64,000 nucleotides of DNA from a candidate division KSB1 bacterium (GCA_034506255.1 JAPDPX010000006.1:248001-312000); one strand, 5' to 3'; counted from the first letter of the stretch, positions 8,206 to 17,450 are shown. Numbers and translations are program-made. The notes: a model not told the origin generated them from the sequence alone.

Positions 8206-11200
8206 GTGTCTTCAAGATCAACACGTCTGTTGCGGGGCGAGGCCGCAATCTTCCTGCTTTTCTGCGGCATGTTGCTGTGCGGTTGCCAGTCCGAAGGGGT
8301 AACGCAGCGCACACTGGTTGCTCATTTTCAATCGCATCCACTCGACGCCGCCCAGTTGAAGCTGCTGGGCGATTTTGCGGCGCTGCCCGCGGAGGATTCC
8401 GTCGCGGTGCGCCACTTTGTGTCGCAAAATCGGGATAAATTGCGGCCGGCACTTGCAGAGCTCGCCAATCACTTTCTCCTGGCGGACATCACCCACACGG
8501 CGCAGCGCCGGCCACTCAGCCTGGCACAGGCCGAACGGCTGGCGCTGCTTTTCCAGCAGGTGCATCAGGAACCGGCCGCATGGCAACGCTTTCAGCTCAT
8601 CAAGCAATTCACTTTTGCACAAAAGCTGCAGAAGCTGGCGGCAGAATATCTGATGTTCGTGGGTGACACCCTGCGCGACAAGCAACAGGCGGTCGTGAAA
8701 TATGAGCGGGCGCGGCAGTTGTACCAGCGCCTGGGCGACAGGCCCGGCCTGGCCAAGGCCTTTTTCGATCTGGGCGATTCCTACAACGTCATCGGACGGA
8801 AAAAGGAGAGTCTCGAGGCGTTGCAGCGCAGCCTGGAGCTGGCCCAGGCGCTGCCGGATCCCTTGCGTGCCATGTGGGCGCTGCTCGTGCTGGGCAATGT
8901 GCATGCGGATTTGCGGGATTACGCGGCGAGCGAGTCCGCCTTGCAGCGTGTGCTGGCCATGAGCCAGACCCTGCAACACCGCAAACTGGAAGCGCTTGCG
9001 AGAAGCGGACTGGGCCGCATTTACAACGAAAGCGGCCGGCTGCTGGCGGCGCGGGCGCAATTGGACGACGCACTCGCGATTTACGACGCCCTTGGGGAGG
9101 AATTCGAAAAGGCGCGGGTGTTGCGCATGCTGGGGCTGGTCGAGCGCAATTTGGGCAACTATGCCGAGGCCTTGCAACTGCAAAGCACGGCGCTGGCCAC
9201 GTTGCAGGGTTTGCCGCGCCCCAGACCCAGGCAGGAAGCGGCGCAATACACCATCATCGGCCTGATCTACAATCTCCTGGGCCAGCATGACCTGGCCAGA
9301 AAATACCACCGCGCGGCCTACGAAAGATTCATCGCCAGCCACGGCCGGCCGGAGGATATTGCCGCGGCACTCGCCAATCTGGGGGAAACGCTGGTGTATT
9401 TGGACAGCCTGCCGCAAGCGAATGCCTGTCTGCAGGAGGCGCTGCGGCAGGTGGAGAGCCCGGAAAACGCCGCGGTGCGTGCCGAGATGTTTCAAATGCT
9501 CGGCGATCTCAAGCTGAAACAGGGGGACTGGCAGGCGGCACAGGAAATATTTCAACGCGCATTGCAGATCAATGCCGCCAAGGGTTTCACCGCCACTCTC
9601 ATTCTCAATCATCTCGGCCTGGGCCAGTTCCATCTCGCAGCGCGGCATTGGGAAGCAGCGGAGCGGGAGTTCGAGCAGGCCATCGCCCTGGCCAGCAACT
9701 CGGGCATCACCGCCCATGTTTGGAAAGGATTCTACGGCCGGGGACAGGCGCTCAAGGCACAGGGCCGGGTGGGGGAAGCGTTACAATCATTCCAGGCCGC
9801 GATAGACACCATCGAGGCCACCCTGAGTCACTTGCAGGAGGAAGGTTCCAAGCTCGGCTATTTTGCCGAGAAACAGGATGTCTATGATGAAATCATCCTG
9901 ACCCATCTGCAGGAACAAAAAGATGCCGTGCAGTCCTACAACTTCGTCGAACGCGCCAAAGCACGGTCGTTTTTGGATCAATTGTACGGCGGTTTGGAGA
10001 TTGTCAGGCATGTCGACGCGCTTCATCCCAACCAACCCCGCCTGGCGCTGCTGTCATTGTCCGTCTCCGCCCGCCCGGAGGCGCGGGAAATTCAGGCCGC
10101 ACTGGGAGGGCGCGACAAGATCATCGAGTATCGCGTGCTGCCCGACCGCCTCGCCATCTGGGTGGTGGACCGGCAACAAGTGACCAGCACACAGGTCACT
10201 CTCCGCCGCGAGGAGCTGCGACAGCTCGTGCGGGAATTTCGACGGGCGGCAGGCGCAGAGAATTTCTCCGCCTTCAGCCAACGCTGGCAGCGGGACCGCG
10301 ATGCCGCGTTTCAGGACTTTCTGCGCGTGGCGCAGCGGTTGTCTGCCGTGCTGATCAAGCCGGTGTGGCCGCATCTGCAGGCAGGCCAGAACATCTATTT
10401 CATCCCCGATGATCTGTTGCATTATCTGCCATTCGCCGCGCTCACGCTGCCCGCGCCGGACTCCACCCGTTTTTTGGTGGAAGCGATGCCGTTAGCCATG
10501 GCGCCCAGTGCCGCGGTTTTGAAATATACCCTGCTGCGCGGACGGGAGCAGCGCGGGCACGCCGGCCTGCGGGTCTTCGCGATCGCCAACCCGGCGGATC
10601 GCTCCGGACGACTCAAACCACTGCCCTGGGCGGAGAAGACCGCGCAATTGATCATGCAGCATTCCGCCGCCGGCTCGAAGTCCCTGGTGCGCGAGCAGGC
10701 ATACAAGGAGGCCCTGCTGCGAGGCCTGCAGGAGCCGTATGACATTCTCCATTTCGCCGGTCATTGCAGCGTGGATGTCAAGAGCCCGTTGTATACCACT
10801 CTGTATCTCGCGACCGCACCGCAGGCGGGGACAATGGCTGCGCCGGCGGACGGGGCGGGCAACGAGCATTTGCGCATGTATGAGGTCTTTCGTCTGAATC
10901 TGCGCCAGACGCGGCTGGTGGTGCTGTCGGCCTGCAACACGGCACTCGGCCAGTATGCCCAGGGCGAGGGCATCGTGGGTTTGTCGCGTGCCTTCTTTTG
11001 CGCTGGCACCCCCTGTCTGCTCACCACCATGTGGGCGGTGGATGCGCGCGCCGCCAGCAATGTGATGGAAAAATTCTATCTCAACCTGAAAACCGGCGGG
11101 CAGCACGTGGCCGGCGCGCTGCGCAACGCGCAACGCGAGGAAATTGCGCGCATTCGCAAAGACCCGGTGATGCGTTTCCACCCCCACCCCTATTTTTGGG

Positions 11201-11286
11201 CGTCGTTTCAGGCAGTGGGCAATGCGTATTACATTCAGTTCGACAAGCCGTCAAATCCACCGGAAAGCATCGCTCAAAACCATTAA
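8206..11286 (+). CDS. TPR-CHAT domain caspase-like lipoprotein
   Basis: About 1026 residues from GTG 8206, chosen because GAGG sits five bases upstream and it gives a clean lipoprotein leader: RSTRLLRGE, a hydrophobic core, and LLCGC-Q with the lipidated Cys at residue 27. The frame is open back to 8026, but upstream starts give no signal sequence. Residues about 170-570 form at least eight TPR repeats (for example GLAKAFFDLGDSYNVIG, ARVLRMLGLVERNLGNY, ALANLGETLVYL). The C-terminal third is a CHAT domain, a clan CD cysteine peptidase fold: His853 in DILHFAGHCSVD and Cys910 in LVVLSACNTALG, followed by GEGIVGLSRAFFCAGTPCLL and TMWAVDARAAS. Both catalytic residues are present. CHAT proteases are usually cytoplasmic; a lipid-anchored form would act in the periplasm. 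The substrate is unknown; the next gene is a candidate. Confidence 0.88.
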   Translation: MSSRSTRLLRGEAAIFLLFCGMLLCGCQSEGVTQRTLVAHFQSHPLDAAQLKLLGDFAALPAEDSVAVRHFVSQNRDKLRPALAELANHFLLADITHTAQRRPLSLAQAERLALLFQQVHQEPAAWQRFQLIKQFTFAQKLQKLAAEYLMFVGDTLRDKQQAVVKYERARQLYQRLGDRPGLAKAFFDLGDSYNVIGRKKESLEALQRSLELAQALPDPLRAMWALLVLGNVHADLRDYAASESALQRVLAMSQTLQHRKLEALARSGLGRIYNESGRLLAARAQLDDALAIYDALGEEFEKARVLRMLGLVERNLGNYAEALQLQSTALATLQGLPRPRPRQEAAQYTIIGLIYNLLGQHDLARKYHRAAYERFIASHGRPEDIAAALANLGETLVYLDSLPQANACLQEALRQVESPENAAVRAEMFQMLGDLKLKQGDWQAAQEIFQRALQINAAKGFTATLILNHLGLGQFHLAARHWEAAEREFEQAIALASNSGITAHVWKGFYGRGQALKAQGRVGEALQSFQAAIDTIEATLSHLQEEGSKLGYFAEKQDVYDEIILTHLQEQKDAVQSYNFVERAKARSFLDQLYGGLEIVRHVDALHPNQPRLALLSLSVSARPEAREIQAALGGRDKIIEYRVLPDRLAIWVVDRQQVTSTQVTLRREELRQLVREFRRAAGAENFSAFSQRWQRDRDAAFQDFLRVAQRLSAVLIKPVWPHLQAGQNIYFIPDDLLHYLPFAALTLPAPDSTRFLVEAMPLAMAPSAAVLKYTLLRGREQRGHAGLRVFAIANPADRSGRLKPLPWAEKTAQLIMQHSAAGSKSLVREQAYKEALLRGLQEPYDILHFAGHCSVDVKSPLYTTLYLATAPQAGTMAAPADGAGNEHLRMYEVFRLNLRQTRLVVLSACNTALGQYAQGEGIVGLSRAFFCAGTPCLLTTMWAVDARAASNVMEKFYLNLKTGGQHVAGALRNAQREEIARIRKDPVMRFHPHPYFWASFQAVGNAYYIQFDKPSNPPESIAQNH

Positions 11287-11300
11287 CCCGAGGGAACTCC

Positions 11301-11690
11301 ATGGCAAAACGCGGAAAGGATCCTCAGGGCGCGGCAGCACAGCGCTTGAGTGATCTGATCAAACGGGACGTTCTGATCACAGACCGCAAGCTGTTACGCG
11401 TCGAATCTGAGATCAAGACCGGCAATGTGGCGCTGGCGGCCTTTGTGGGCGGCCTGATTGCCTACATCGTGTGGGTGCTGTTTCACCTGACTTCCAAGAT
11501 CATCGGCGCGCTGGACAGCCCGGGCTGGCTGGCGGCGTTGGCGCAGACCTCGGAGGCGGGTGAAGCCGTGCTCGCCGGCGTTGCGGTGGCGGCCGGCGCG
11601 GCTGCCGCCGCCGAAGTCTACAAACGGGTGCGCACCATCGAAGCGCAAGGCATCGACCCGCATCCACCCGAGCCCGCTGATGATGACTGA
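11301..11690 (+). CDS. Small membrane protein, last gene of the sigma/CHAT operon
   Basis: 129 residues from ATG 11301, with GAGGG seven bases upstream and only 14 bases after the CHAT stop, so the two are very likely co-translated. A basic N-terminus (KRGKDPQ, then DLIKRDVLITDRKLLRVE) is followed by a strong membrane segment at about 42-66 (VALAAFVGGLIAYIVWVLFH), a spacer, a weaker Ala/Gly-rich hydrophobic segment at about 88-106, and an acidic proline-rich end. I recognise no family. A substrate, anchor or effector of the CHAT protease are all possible. A terminator follows directly. Confidence 0.78.
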   Translation: MAKRGKDPQGAAAQRLSDLIKRDVLITDRKLLRVESEIKTGNVALAAFVGGLIAYIVWVLFHLTSKIIGALDSPGWLAALAQTSEAGEAVLAGVAVAAGAAAAAEVYKRVRTIEAQGIDPHPPEPADDD

Positions 11691-11722
11691 GGTCGCATGG
11701 CGGGAATGATGAAACGTGGACA

Positions 11723-11753
11723 AGCGGCGCGCGAGGTGTGCGCCGCTTTTTTT
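11723..11753 (+). terminator. Terminator of the sigma/CHAT operon
   Basis: AGCGGCGC (11723-11730) pairs with GCGCCGCT (11740-11747) and is followed by a run of T to 11753. It overlaps the stop codon of the convergent minus-strand gene at 11752. Confidence 0.85.
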
Positions 11754-13944
11754 ACAGCATGCCCTGCCGCCGGCGAATGAACCACTCGGCCGCGAGCGTG
11801 AGCAGAAGAACCATCAACATCACCGGCCGGCCCCAAAGCGCGAGATTGTAGGATTCGTGCCTGAGCGCCGGCTCCAGCGGCAGCCGGCCGAGGTGAGCCG
11901 CCAAACTGTCAGGCGGCAGATATGCGCCGCCACTGTTGTGCGCGATTTGCTGCAAGAGCGGCGCATGCAGGCGCGTGTCGAGAAATTCCAAATTGAACGG
12001 CTCAACCGAAAAGCGGCCGCTGTCCTCACCAAGTTTGCGCCCGCCGAATTCCGCACTGCCGCGGTAGAAATATTCTCCTCCCCCCAACACCTGCAAGCGG
12101 CCGCGATACAGGCCGCTGCCCATGTCCTGCAGGACGATCTCCTGATCGAATTGCGGTCCGGTCAAATGCGCACGCACACGCGCGCCGACAAAAGGCTGGT
12201 AGTCTTCATGATAGACCTGGGCGGTCAGTTCGATTTGTTCGCCACCGCGGTAAATTTCCTTGTGGCTTTCAAACCGCACGAGTTTGCTGTCTTCACGGGT
12301 CACCAACCAGCGCACCAGGCCGGTCATCATGGCGTCATAGGCCTCGCTGTGTTTACCCACCGCCGTGAGCAAACTTTTCCAGCGCCACATGCCATAGGTG
12401 AAAATCACCAGGGTTTTGCGCGTGGCGGTTTTGTGCGCCAGCCACAACGGCTCCGCACGGCTGCCAGCGTCCGGTCCCGCAAGCGCTTCCACCCCGGCTG
12501 CCGGTCTCACATTGTAGAGATTGCAAAAGAGCGGCGGCAGCTCATCACTGCCGCGCGCTGCCGTGCCTCCGCCCGCGGCCTGGACAAAGCGTTCGGTGAG
12601 CGGCCGCGTGACGGGATGTGACAGGCCCGCCGCGAGGAATTGCAGGGAGATCACCTGCTCGCTCATGCTGTTGGGCATTGCCGCCAACGGCAGCGCCGGC
12701 CGCAGCCGCCACCACGCATTCAAATCCACGCCCGGCCCATGGAGATAAAAAAGCGGCTTGCCTTTTTCCGCCAATTGCCGGGCAAGCATGTCGAGCAGGG
12801 CGCGGTTGCTGTCGCGCCGCGGAAAATCGATCAGGATGACGGCATCGACCGGCTGCCAGGCCGTTTCACTCTCGAACGCCGGCAAAGGCTGCTCCGGGAT
12901 TGCATAAAAGCTGCCGCCCGGCCGCTGCACAAAACCCTGCACCGCGAAATTGGGGTCACTGCCGACCGCGCGTTTGAAAAAGGTGTAATCGGCGGAGGGC
13001 GCACCGGCAAAGATCCAGAGCTTGAGTTTGCTTTTCAACACTTTGACATAAAACGTGCGGCGGTTGTTCGCCGTGGTCAATTCGCCCTCCACCGCCTCCA
13101 ACCGCACGCTGTAGCGGTTCAAGCCCACCGTCGTGGGGGTGAGCGTCAAAGTTGCCGTGACTTGCGTTTGATCTGCCGGCAGTTTGATCTCCTGCACGGC
13201 GACCTCACGATCGCCCTCTGCAATGCGCAGGCGGGTGGTGCGGCCAGCCAAACCGGTGGCCGCAATCGTCACCTCCACCGGCAGGCGGGTTTCGGCATAC
13301 GCGATTTCATTGGTCACGACATCCTGAATCAGGGCATCGCGTGTGCGCTGAGGCGTGCCCAGCCGCACCGTCACGATGGGCAGGCCATAGCTCTCCGCCA
13401 GCCGGCTGGGATTGCTGCCCAGGTTATAGGCCCCATCGCTCAGCAGGATCGCCGCCTGGTAGTGGTGCTTGCTGAGCCGGCGTTTGGCCTCGTTGAGCGC
13501 GTGCGCCACATTGCTGCCATCGCCGTTGAACCGCAATCCAGCGAGCGACTCGGGCGGCAGACTCTGCAGGCTGTCACTGAAGCTGAACAGGAAAACCTCG
13601 GCGCGTTTGCGCAGTTGCTCGAGCCAGGGCAGGGCCAGCGCCCGTCGCACGGCTTCCGCGCGCGTGTGCAGGGAATCAGAAAGATTCATGCTGGCGGAGC
13701 GATCAATCAGTACCGCCACCGCGGGCTTTTCGATGCGCCGCACCGCCAGACTGAGGGTGGGTTCAAACAACAGCAGTAATGCCGCAACCAGTGTCAACGC
13801 GCGCAGAAAGGCAAGCGTGTGCCGCAGCCAGGCGGCGACTGCCGGGGTGGTAACGCGATAGATGAAAAAAGTAAAAACCAACGCGAGCAGCAGCAACAGC
13901 AGTGGGTAGCCCGTAGCAGTGGAGAAGTTCAAATCAAGCTGCAT
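11752..13944 (-). CDS. VWA-domain membrane protein, large uncharacterised (BatA-like architecture)
   Basis: 730 residues. The N-terminus has two membrane segments (about 13-29 and 43-61). A von Willebrand A domain follows with an intact MIDAS start Asp81-x-Ser83-x-Ser85 in AVLIDRSASMN and further elements FNGDGSNVAHAL and AILLSDGAYNLGSNP. A long beta-rich region (EVTIAATGLAGRTTRLRIAE and similar, Ig-like) and an alpha/beta domain (VDAVILIDFPRRDSNRAL) come next, and a last membrane helix lies at about 708-722. Proteins of this layout occur in Bacteroidota-like lineages and are largely uncharacterised; a protein-interaction or envelope role is inferred. Its ATG overlaps the tsaD stop by 11 bases, so it is translationally coupled to tsaD and the YbbR gene. 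Confidence 0.82.
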   Translation of the reverse strand: MQLDLNFSTATGYPLLLLLLALVFTFFIYRVTTPAVAAWLRHTLAFLRALTLVAALLLLFEPTLSLAVRRIEKPAVAVLIDRSASMNLSDSLHTRAEAVRRALALPWLEQLRKRAEVFLFSFSDSLQSLPPESLAGLRFNGDGSNVAHALNEAKRRLSKHHYQAAILLSDGAYNLGSNPSRLAESYGLPIVTVRLGTPQRTRDALIQDVVTNEIAYAETRLPVEVTIAATGLAGRTTRLRIAEGDREVAVQEIKLPADQTQVTATLTLTPTTVGLNRYSVRLEAVEGELTTANNRRTFYVKVLKSKLKLWIFAGAPSADYTFFKRAVGSDPNFAVQGFVQRPGGSFYAIPEQPLPAFESETAWQPVDAVILIDFPRRDSNRALLDMLARQLAEKGKPLFYLHGPGVDLNAWWRLRPALPLAAMPNSMSEQVISLQFLAAGLSHPVTRPLTERFVQAAGGGTAARGSDELPPLFCNLYNVRPAAGVEALAGPDAGSRAEPLWLAHKTATRKTLVIFTYGMWRWKSLLTAVGKHSEAYDAMMTGLVRWLVTREDSKLVRFESHKEIYRGGEQIELTAQVYHEDYQPFVGARVRAHLTGPQFDQEIVLQDMGSGLYRGRLQVLGGGEYFYRGSAEFGGRKLGEDSGRFSVEPFNLEFLDTRLHAPLLQQIAHNSGGAYLPPDSLAAHLGRLPLEPALRHESYNLALWGRPVMLMVLLLTLAAEWFIRRRQGML

Positions 13945-14980
13945 GAGACGACGCCGGCATGGTGGAGGTCAATTTCAGGCTGGGATCAGGGGTCAAGTCG
14001 GTCACCGTCGCCGGCAGCGGGGCGCCACCGGTCAGGTAGAACATGGCCGCGCGTGCAATCATGGCGGCATTGTCGGTGCAATAGGTGGGCGGCGGATAGA
14101 ATACCTTGACGCCATGCTGCCGGCCCATGTCAGCCATCGCCGCACGCAGGGCCTTGTTGCAGGCCACTCCGCCGGCCAGCGCAATCGCCGTGACCGGAAA
14201 CTGTTCGAGCGCCCGGGCGGTGGTTCCCACCAGCGCGCCAATCAACGCCTGTTGGAACGAAGCCGCGACATCGGCGGTCGCGTGGTGCGGCTGCGGCCCC
14301 GCCACCGTGCCGGGCTTTTGTACATGATAAAGCACCGCGGTCTTCAGGCCGCTGAAGCTGAAATCAAACGGCGCATCTTTCAGCCGGGCAATGGGAAAGG
14401 CAATGGCGTGGGGATTGCCGGTGGCGGCGAGTTTCTCGATTTGCGGGCCGCCGGGATAAGGCAGTCCAAGAATGCGCGCCACCTTGTCGAAGGCTTCGCC
14501 GGCGGCATCATCCTGCGTTTCCCCCAAAATGCGATATTGCCCCCAGCCTCGCACCAACGCGAGAATGCTGTGCCCGCCGGAAACGATCAACACCAGAAAA
14601 GGCGGTTGCGGCCCCCCGGGAGACACGTTGTTGGAGACCAGATGTCCCTCGAGATGATTGATGCCCAACAGCGGCACGCCCAGATCGAGCGCCAGACCTT
14701 TGGCAAAATTGAGGCCCACCAGCAACGAACCGATCAAGCCCGGACCGCGCGTGACGGCAATGGCATCGAGATGGCGCGGTGCCAGCCCAGCGCGCTCCAG
14801 CGCGAGCCCCACCACGGTGGCAATTTGCCTGAGATGGGCCCGCGAGGCGAGTTCCGGCACGACACCGCCATAAAGCTGATGAATTTCCTGCGACGCGACC
14901 ACGTTGGACAGCAGCCGGTCCTCGGCCATGACCGCCGCCGCCGTCTCGTCACACGAGGTTTCAATGGCGAGCAGCCGCAT
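13934..14980 (-). CDS. tsaD: tRNA N6-threonylcarbamoyladenosine transferase subunit TsaD
   Basis: 348 residues, normal length. TsaD transfers the threonylcarbamoyl group to A37 of ANN-decoding tRNAs, working with TsaB, TsaE and TsaC. Hallmarks are the N-terminal LLAIETSCDETAAAVM, VPELASRAH, TRGPGLIGSLLVGLN, the metal-binding HLEGHL, LIVSGGHS, a FSFSGLKTAV segment, and IALAGGVACNKALR near the C-terminus with the nucleotide-binding residues. The gene overlaps the YbbR gene upstream by 20 bases and the VWA gene downstream by 11 bases, a three-gene translationally coupled unit. None of the other Tsa genes lie in the window. Confidence 0.96.
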   Translation of the reverse strand: MRLLAIETSCDETAAAVMAEDRLLSNVVASQEIHQLYGGVVPELASRAHLRQIATVVGLALERAGLAPRHLDAIAVTRGPGLIGSLLVGLNFAKGLALDLGVPLLGINHLEGHLVSNNVSPGGPQPPFLVLIVSGGHSILALVRGWGQYRILGETQDDAAGEAFDKVARILGLPYPGGPQIEKLAATGNPHAIAFPIARLKDAPFDFSFSGLKTAVLYHVQKPGTVAGPQPHHATADVAASFQQALIGALVGTTARALEQFPVTAIALAGGVACNKALRAAMADMGRQHGVKVFYPPPTYCTDNAAMIARAAMFYLTGGAPLPATVTDLTPDPSLKLTSTMPASSHAA

Positions 14981-15923
14981 GATTCCTGCGCTCCAGCATC
15001 AGTTTAAAGGATGACGGTTTGAGATTGCGATAACTTACCCCCTCCGGCACCATGATGATCGGCTGGTACCCCTCCTGCGGGCGCATTTCCCGCACTTGTT
15101 GATAGTCGATCACGGCGACGATGTCTTCGCGCTTGAGGCCGAGCAGCAGTTGCTCGCCGCCTTCCAGGGTGAGCGACAGCGTCGAGGGCAGCGGGGTCAC
15201 GGTGAGATGGCGCGGGGCATTTTTCACCTGCACCGGGATCTCCGGCAGGGTGATCTCAACGAGTTTTTGAATATCGGCTGTGAGCGTGACGGTTTTGACC
15301 GGCACGTCGATGTGCAGCGAATCGGGCAACACCTGCAGCGCCACCTGCTGTTTGAAACTCGCGCGCAGATTGCGGGCGCTGCAGGGCACGGTGGTGAGAT
15401 GCGTGATGCCTTTGACGAAGTTTTCCGGCCCGGAAATTTTTACAGAATCGGGCACACTGCGGATTTTGCCGACCACGGTGAATCCCGCGGCAGGGCGAAT
15501 GTCGGCCGCCGGTTTGATGGCGACCTGCTGATGCCGCAGGTTGCCCAGCACGATCTCGACCTCGGTCGGCGAAAGAATCTGCTTGGCCACCACCGGCAGG
15601 CCCCACCGTCCCACCTGCACCAAATCCCGCTGCAACCGCAGGCGGCGGGGTGCGCTGCCGGCCTCGGCCAGATCGAGCACCACCTTGGCATCGCGCTGAA
15701 ACAGCAGCGCGAACAGGGCCTTGCCGCGACCCTCAAAACGCACGCGTGCATGGCCGGGCAGTTTGCCCAGCAGGGTCTTGCCGGGCGGCAGATTGGTCAT
15801 GACGATCGGCACTTCGAGATCATACTCATAGACATTTTCCGTGACCACCGCGAACCAAAATACCGTGGCAATGGTCAGCACGATGATCTTGACACGATAG
15901 TTTTCAAACAGGTTGATTTGCAC
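14961..15923 (-). CDS. YbbR-domain (CdaR-like) membrane-anchored protein
   Basis: 320 residues with one N-terminal membrane helix (residues about 11-28, VKIIVLTIATVFWFAVVT) followed by tandem beta-rich YbbR-type repeats. Recognisable repeat cores are YDLEVPIVMTNLPPGKTL, then EVEIVLGNLRH, VPDSVKISGPENFV and VEITLPEIPVQVKN. In Firmicutes YbbR/CdaR regulates the cyclic di-AMP synthase CdaA, which is usually the adjacent gene. No CdaA lies on the visible side, so a c-di-AMP link is only inference here. The gene starts the coupled YbbR-tsaD-VWA unit. Confidence 0.82.
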   Translation of the reverse strand: MQINLFENYRVKIIVLTIATVFWFAVVTENVYEYDLEVPIVMTNLPPGKTLLGKLPGHARVRFEGRGKALFALLFQRDAKVVLDLAEAGSAPRRLRLQRDLVQVGRWGLPVVAKQILSPTEVEIVLGNLRHQQVAIKPAADIRPAAGFTVVGKIRSVPDSVKISGPENFVKGITHLTTVPCSARNLRASFKQQVALQVLPDSLHIDVPVKTVTLTADIQKLVEITLPEIPVQVKNAPRHLTVTPLPSTLSLTLEGGEQLLLGLKREDIVAVIDYQQVREMRPQEGYQPIIMVPEGVSYRNLKPSSFKLMLERRNHAAARH

Positions 15924-16096
15924 GAGTCATGGGGGGTTGCGCATTCTTCCGTTCCACAACAGAAATAGGGCACCTGCCGTCCGCCCGTCCCCTCTGTGCG
16001 TGCAATCTTTCGCAAAGGCTGATGCCCTATTTTCGCAATTGTTGCGCGGCACTTCTTCATTCGCGCCCGTGGCTGTTTTGCGGACGGCTCACCGGT

Positions 16097-16393
16097 TCAG
16101 TCAAAACGATCGGTCAGACCCATGCGGCGCTTGAAGGCGTCATCCGTTTGATACAGGATCATTTCACGGAAAGGGAAATGGCGCGCCATCAGGAAGCGCA
16201 GGGTGAGCGCGGAGGCATGGCGTTCGGGGAGCACGGCGGCCTGGCGGATAAGTGCGGCGAGGTCCCGGTCATCAAGACTGCGAATAGCCTGCCGCCAGAC
16301 TTCGGTGACCGTCTCATCGAGGTCACCAAGCAACACATTCAGGGTGAGGCGCCACTCGATGTCCTCACGTGTTTTTTGGCACAGGTTCGCCAT
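16097..16393 (-). CDS. Small hypothetical protein downstream of rplI
   Basis: 98 residues from ATG 16393, chosen because GAGGA lies seven bases upstream; the frame is open to 16459. The sequence is globular and helical (CQKTREDIEWRLTLNVLLG, then TEVWRQAIRSLDDRDLAALI and SALTLRFLMARHFPFREMIL) with one Cys and several Trp. I recognise no family. It lies about 300 bases after rplI in the same direction and may be read from the ribosomal operon. Confidence 0.6.
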   Translation of the reverse strand: MANLCQKTREDIEWRLTLNVLLGDLDETVTEVWRQAIRSLDDRDLAALIRQAAVLPERHASALTLRFLMARHFPFREMILYQTDDAFKRRMGLTDRFD

Positions 16394-16699
16394 GGGGGCA
16401 TCCTCGATCAAAATGAGCATTGCGCGCCGCGGCACACCCGGCAGCTCTTCCGGTGGCACATGCCGTGCCTTTCAGGGAGCACCGGGAAGACAACAAAGTA
16501 ACGCCGCTCTGCGACCACGCTTGCGGTCAGGGTGATTGAACGTGCGCAATATTAAGACGGTGGCGCCTAAAAGTCAACATTGAAAGAAAACCGGGCAGGC
16601 GGGCGAACCGGGTAAGGAATTGCAAGAGGGTGGCGCGGCGCGGCAGGAAAAGTGGAGCGCGCTCCACCTTTCCCCCGCCGGCAGGGCGGCGCAGCCAAT

Positions 16700-17143
16700 T
16701 TATTGTTTGACCACCCACAGCTTGACGCGACATTCCACCTCGGCATGCAGCTTGATGGGAATCTCATAGATGCCGAGCGCGCGGATCGGTTCCTCGAGGG
16801 TGATCTTGCGCTTGTCAATGTTGTACCCCTTGGCAGCCAGCAGATCGGCAATGTCTTGCGCGGTGACGGAGCCAAAGATACGGTCGTCTTCACCGACCGG
16901 CATGGCGGCGGTGATGGAGACGCCATCCATTTTGGCCTTGAGGGTCTCCGCGGCCTTCTTCTCACGCAGTCGCAGGGCGGCCCCGCGCTTCTTTTCCTCC
17001 TCGAGAAACTTCAAATTGCCGGCGGTGGCTTCCAGCGCGATGCCGCGCGGAATGAGAAAATTGCGGGCATAGCCATCTTTGACCGTGACGATCTTGCCGG
17101 CCTCCCCGAGCGTCGGGAAATCCTGGCGCAATAACACTTTCAT
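16700..17143 (-). CDS. rplI: 50S ribosomal protein L9
   Basis: 147 residues. The N-terminal domain is unmistakable (MKVLLRQDFPTLGEAGKIV, then VKDGYARNFLIPRGIALEAT), followed by the long connecting helix (LKFLEEEKKRGAALRLREKK) and the C-terminal domain. L9 binds domain V of 23S rRNA and limits frameshifting. It is the last ribosomal gene in the order rpsF-ssb-rpsR-rplI, common in bacteria, 70 bases after rpsR. Confidence 0.97.
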   Translation of the reverse strand: MKVLLRQDFPTLGEAGKIVTVKDGYARNFLIPRGIALEATAGNLKFLEEEKKRGAALRLREKKAAETLKAKMDGVSITAAMPVGEDDRIFGSVTAQDIADLLAAKGYNIDKRKITLEEPIRALGIYEIPIKLHAEVECRVKLWVVKQ

Positions 17144-17213
17144 GGCGTATGATCCTCAGTTGAATCGGATTGCAAAGAAAGTGAGAACGGGCGGCGCGTG
17201 CGCCGGCCCGCGC

Positions 17214-17450
17214 TCAGCGCACTTGGTCGTAAACGAACGGCATCAACGCCAGCAGGCGCGCACGCTTGATGGCGGTGACCAGCATGCGCTGGTGTGCCGC
17301 ACAGGTGCCCGAAGTGCGCCGGGGGATGATCTTGCCCTGCTCGGTAATGAACCGCATCAGGCGCTTTTCGTCCTTGTAGTCAATGTAGATTTCGCGTTCC
17401 TCACAGAAACGGCAAATACGGCGTTTTTTCAGCATGGTCTGAGTGCTCAC
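17214..17450 (-). CDS. rpsR: 30S ribosomal protein S18
   Basis: 78 residues. S18 pairs with S6 on the platform of the 30S subunit. The core [20 protein letters not shown] and [20 protein letters not shown] are standard; two Cys (CRFC) recall zinc-ribbon forms, with a third Cys in SGTC. A GTG start at 17450 overlaps the ssb stop TGA by two bases (GTGA), a coupled arrangement. An internal ATG five codons later is the alternative. Confidence 0.96.
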   Translation of the reverse strand: MSTQTMLKKRRICRFCEEREIYIDYKDEKRLMRFITEQGKIIPRRTSGTCAAHQRMLVTAIKRARLLALMPFVYDQVR

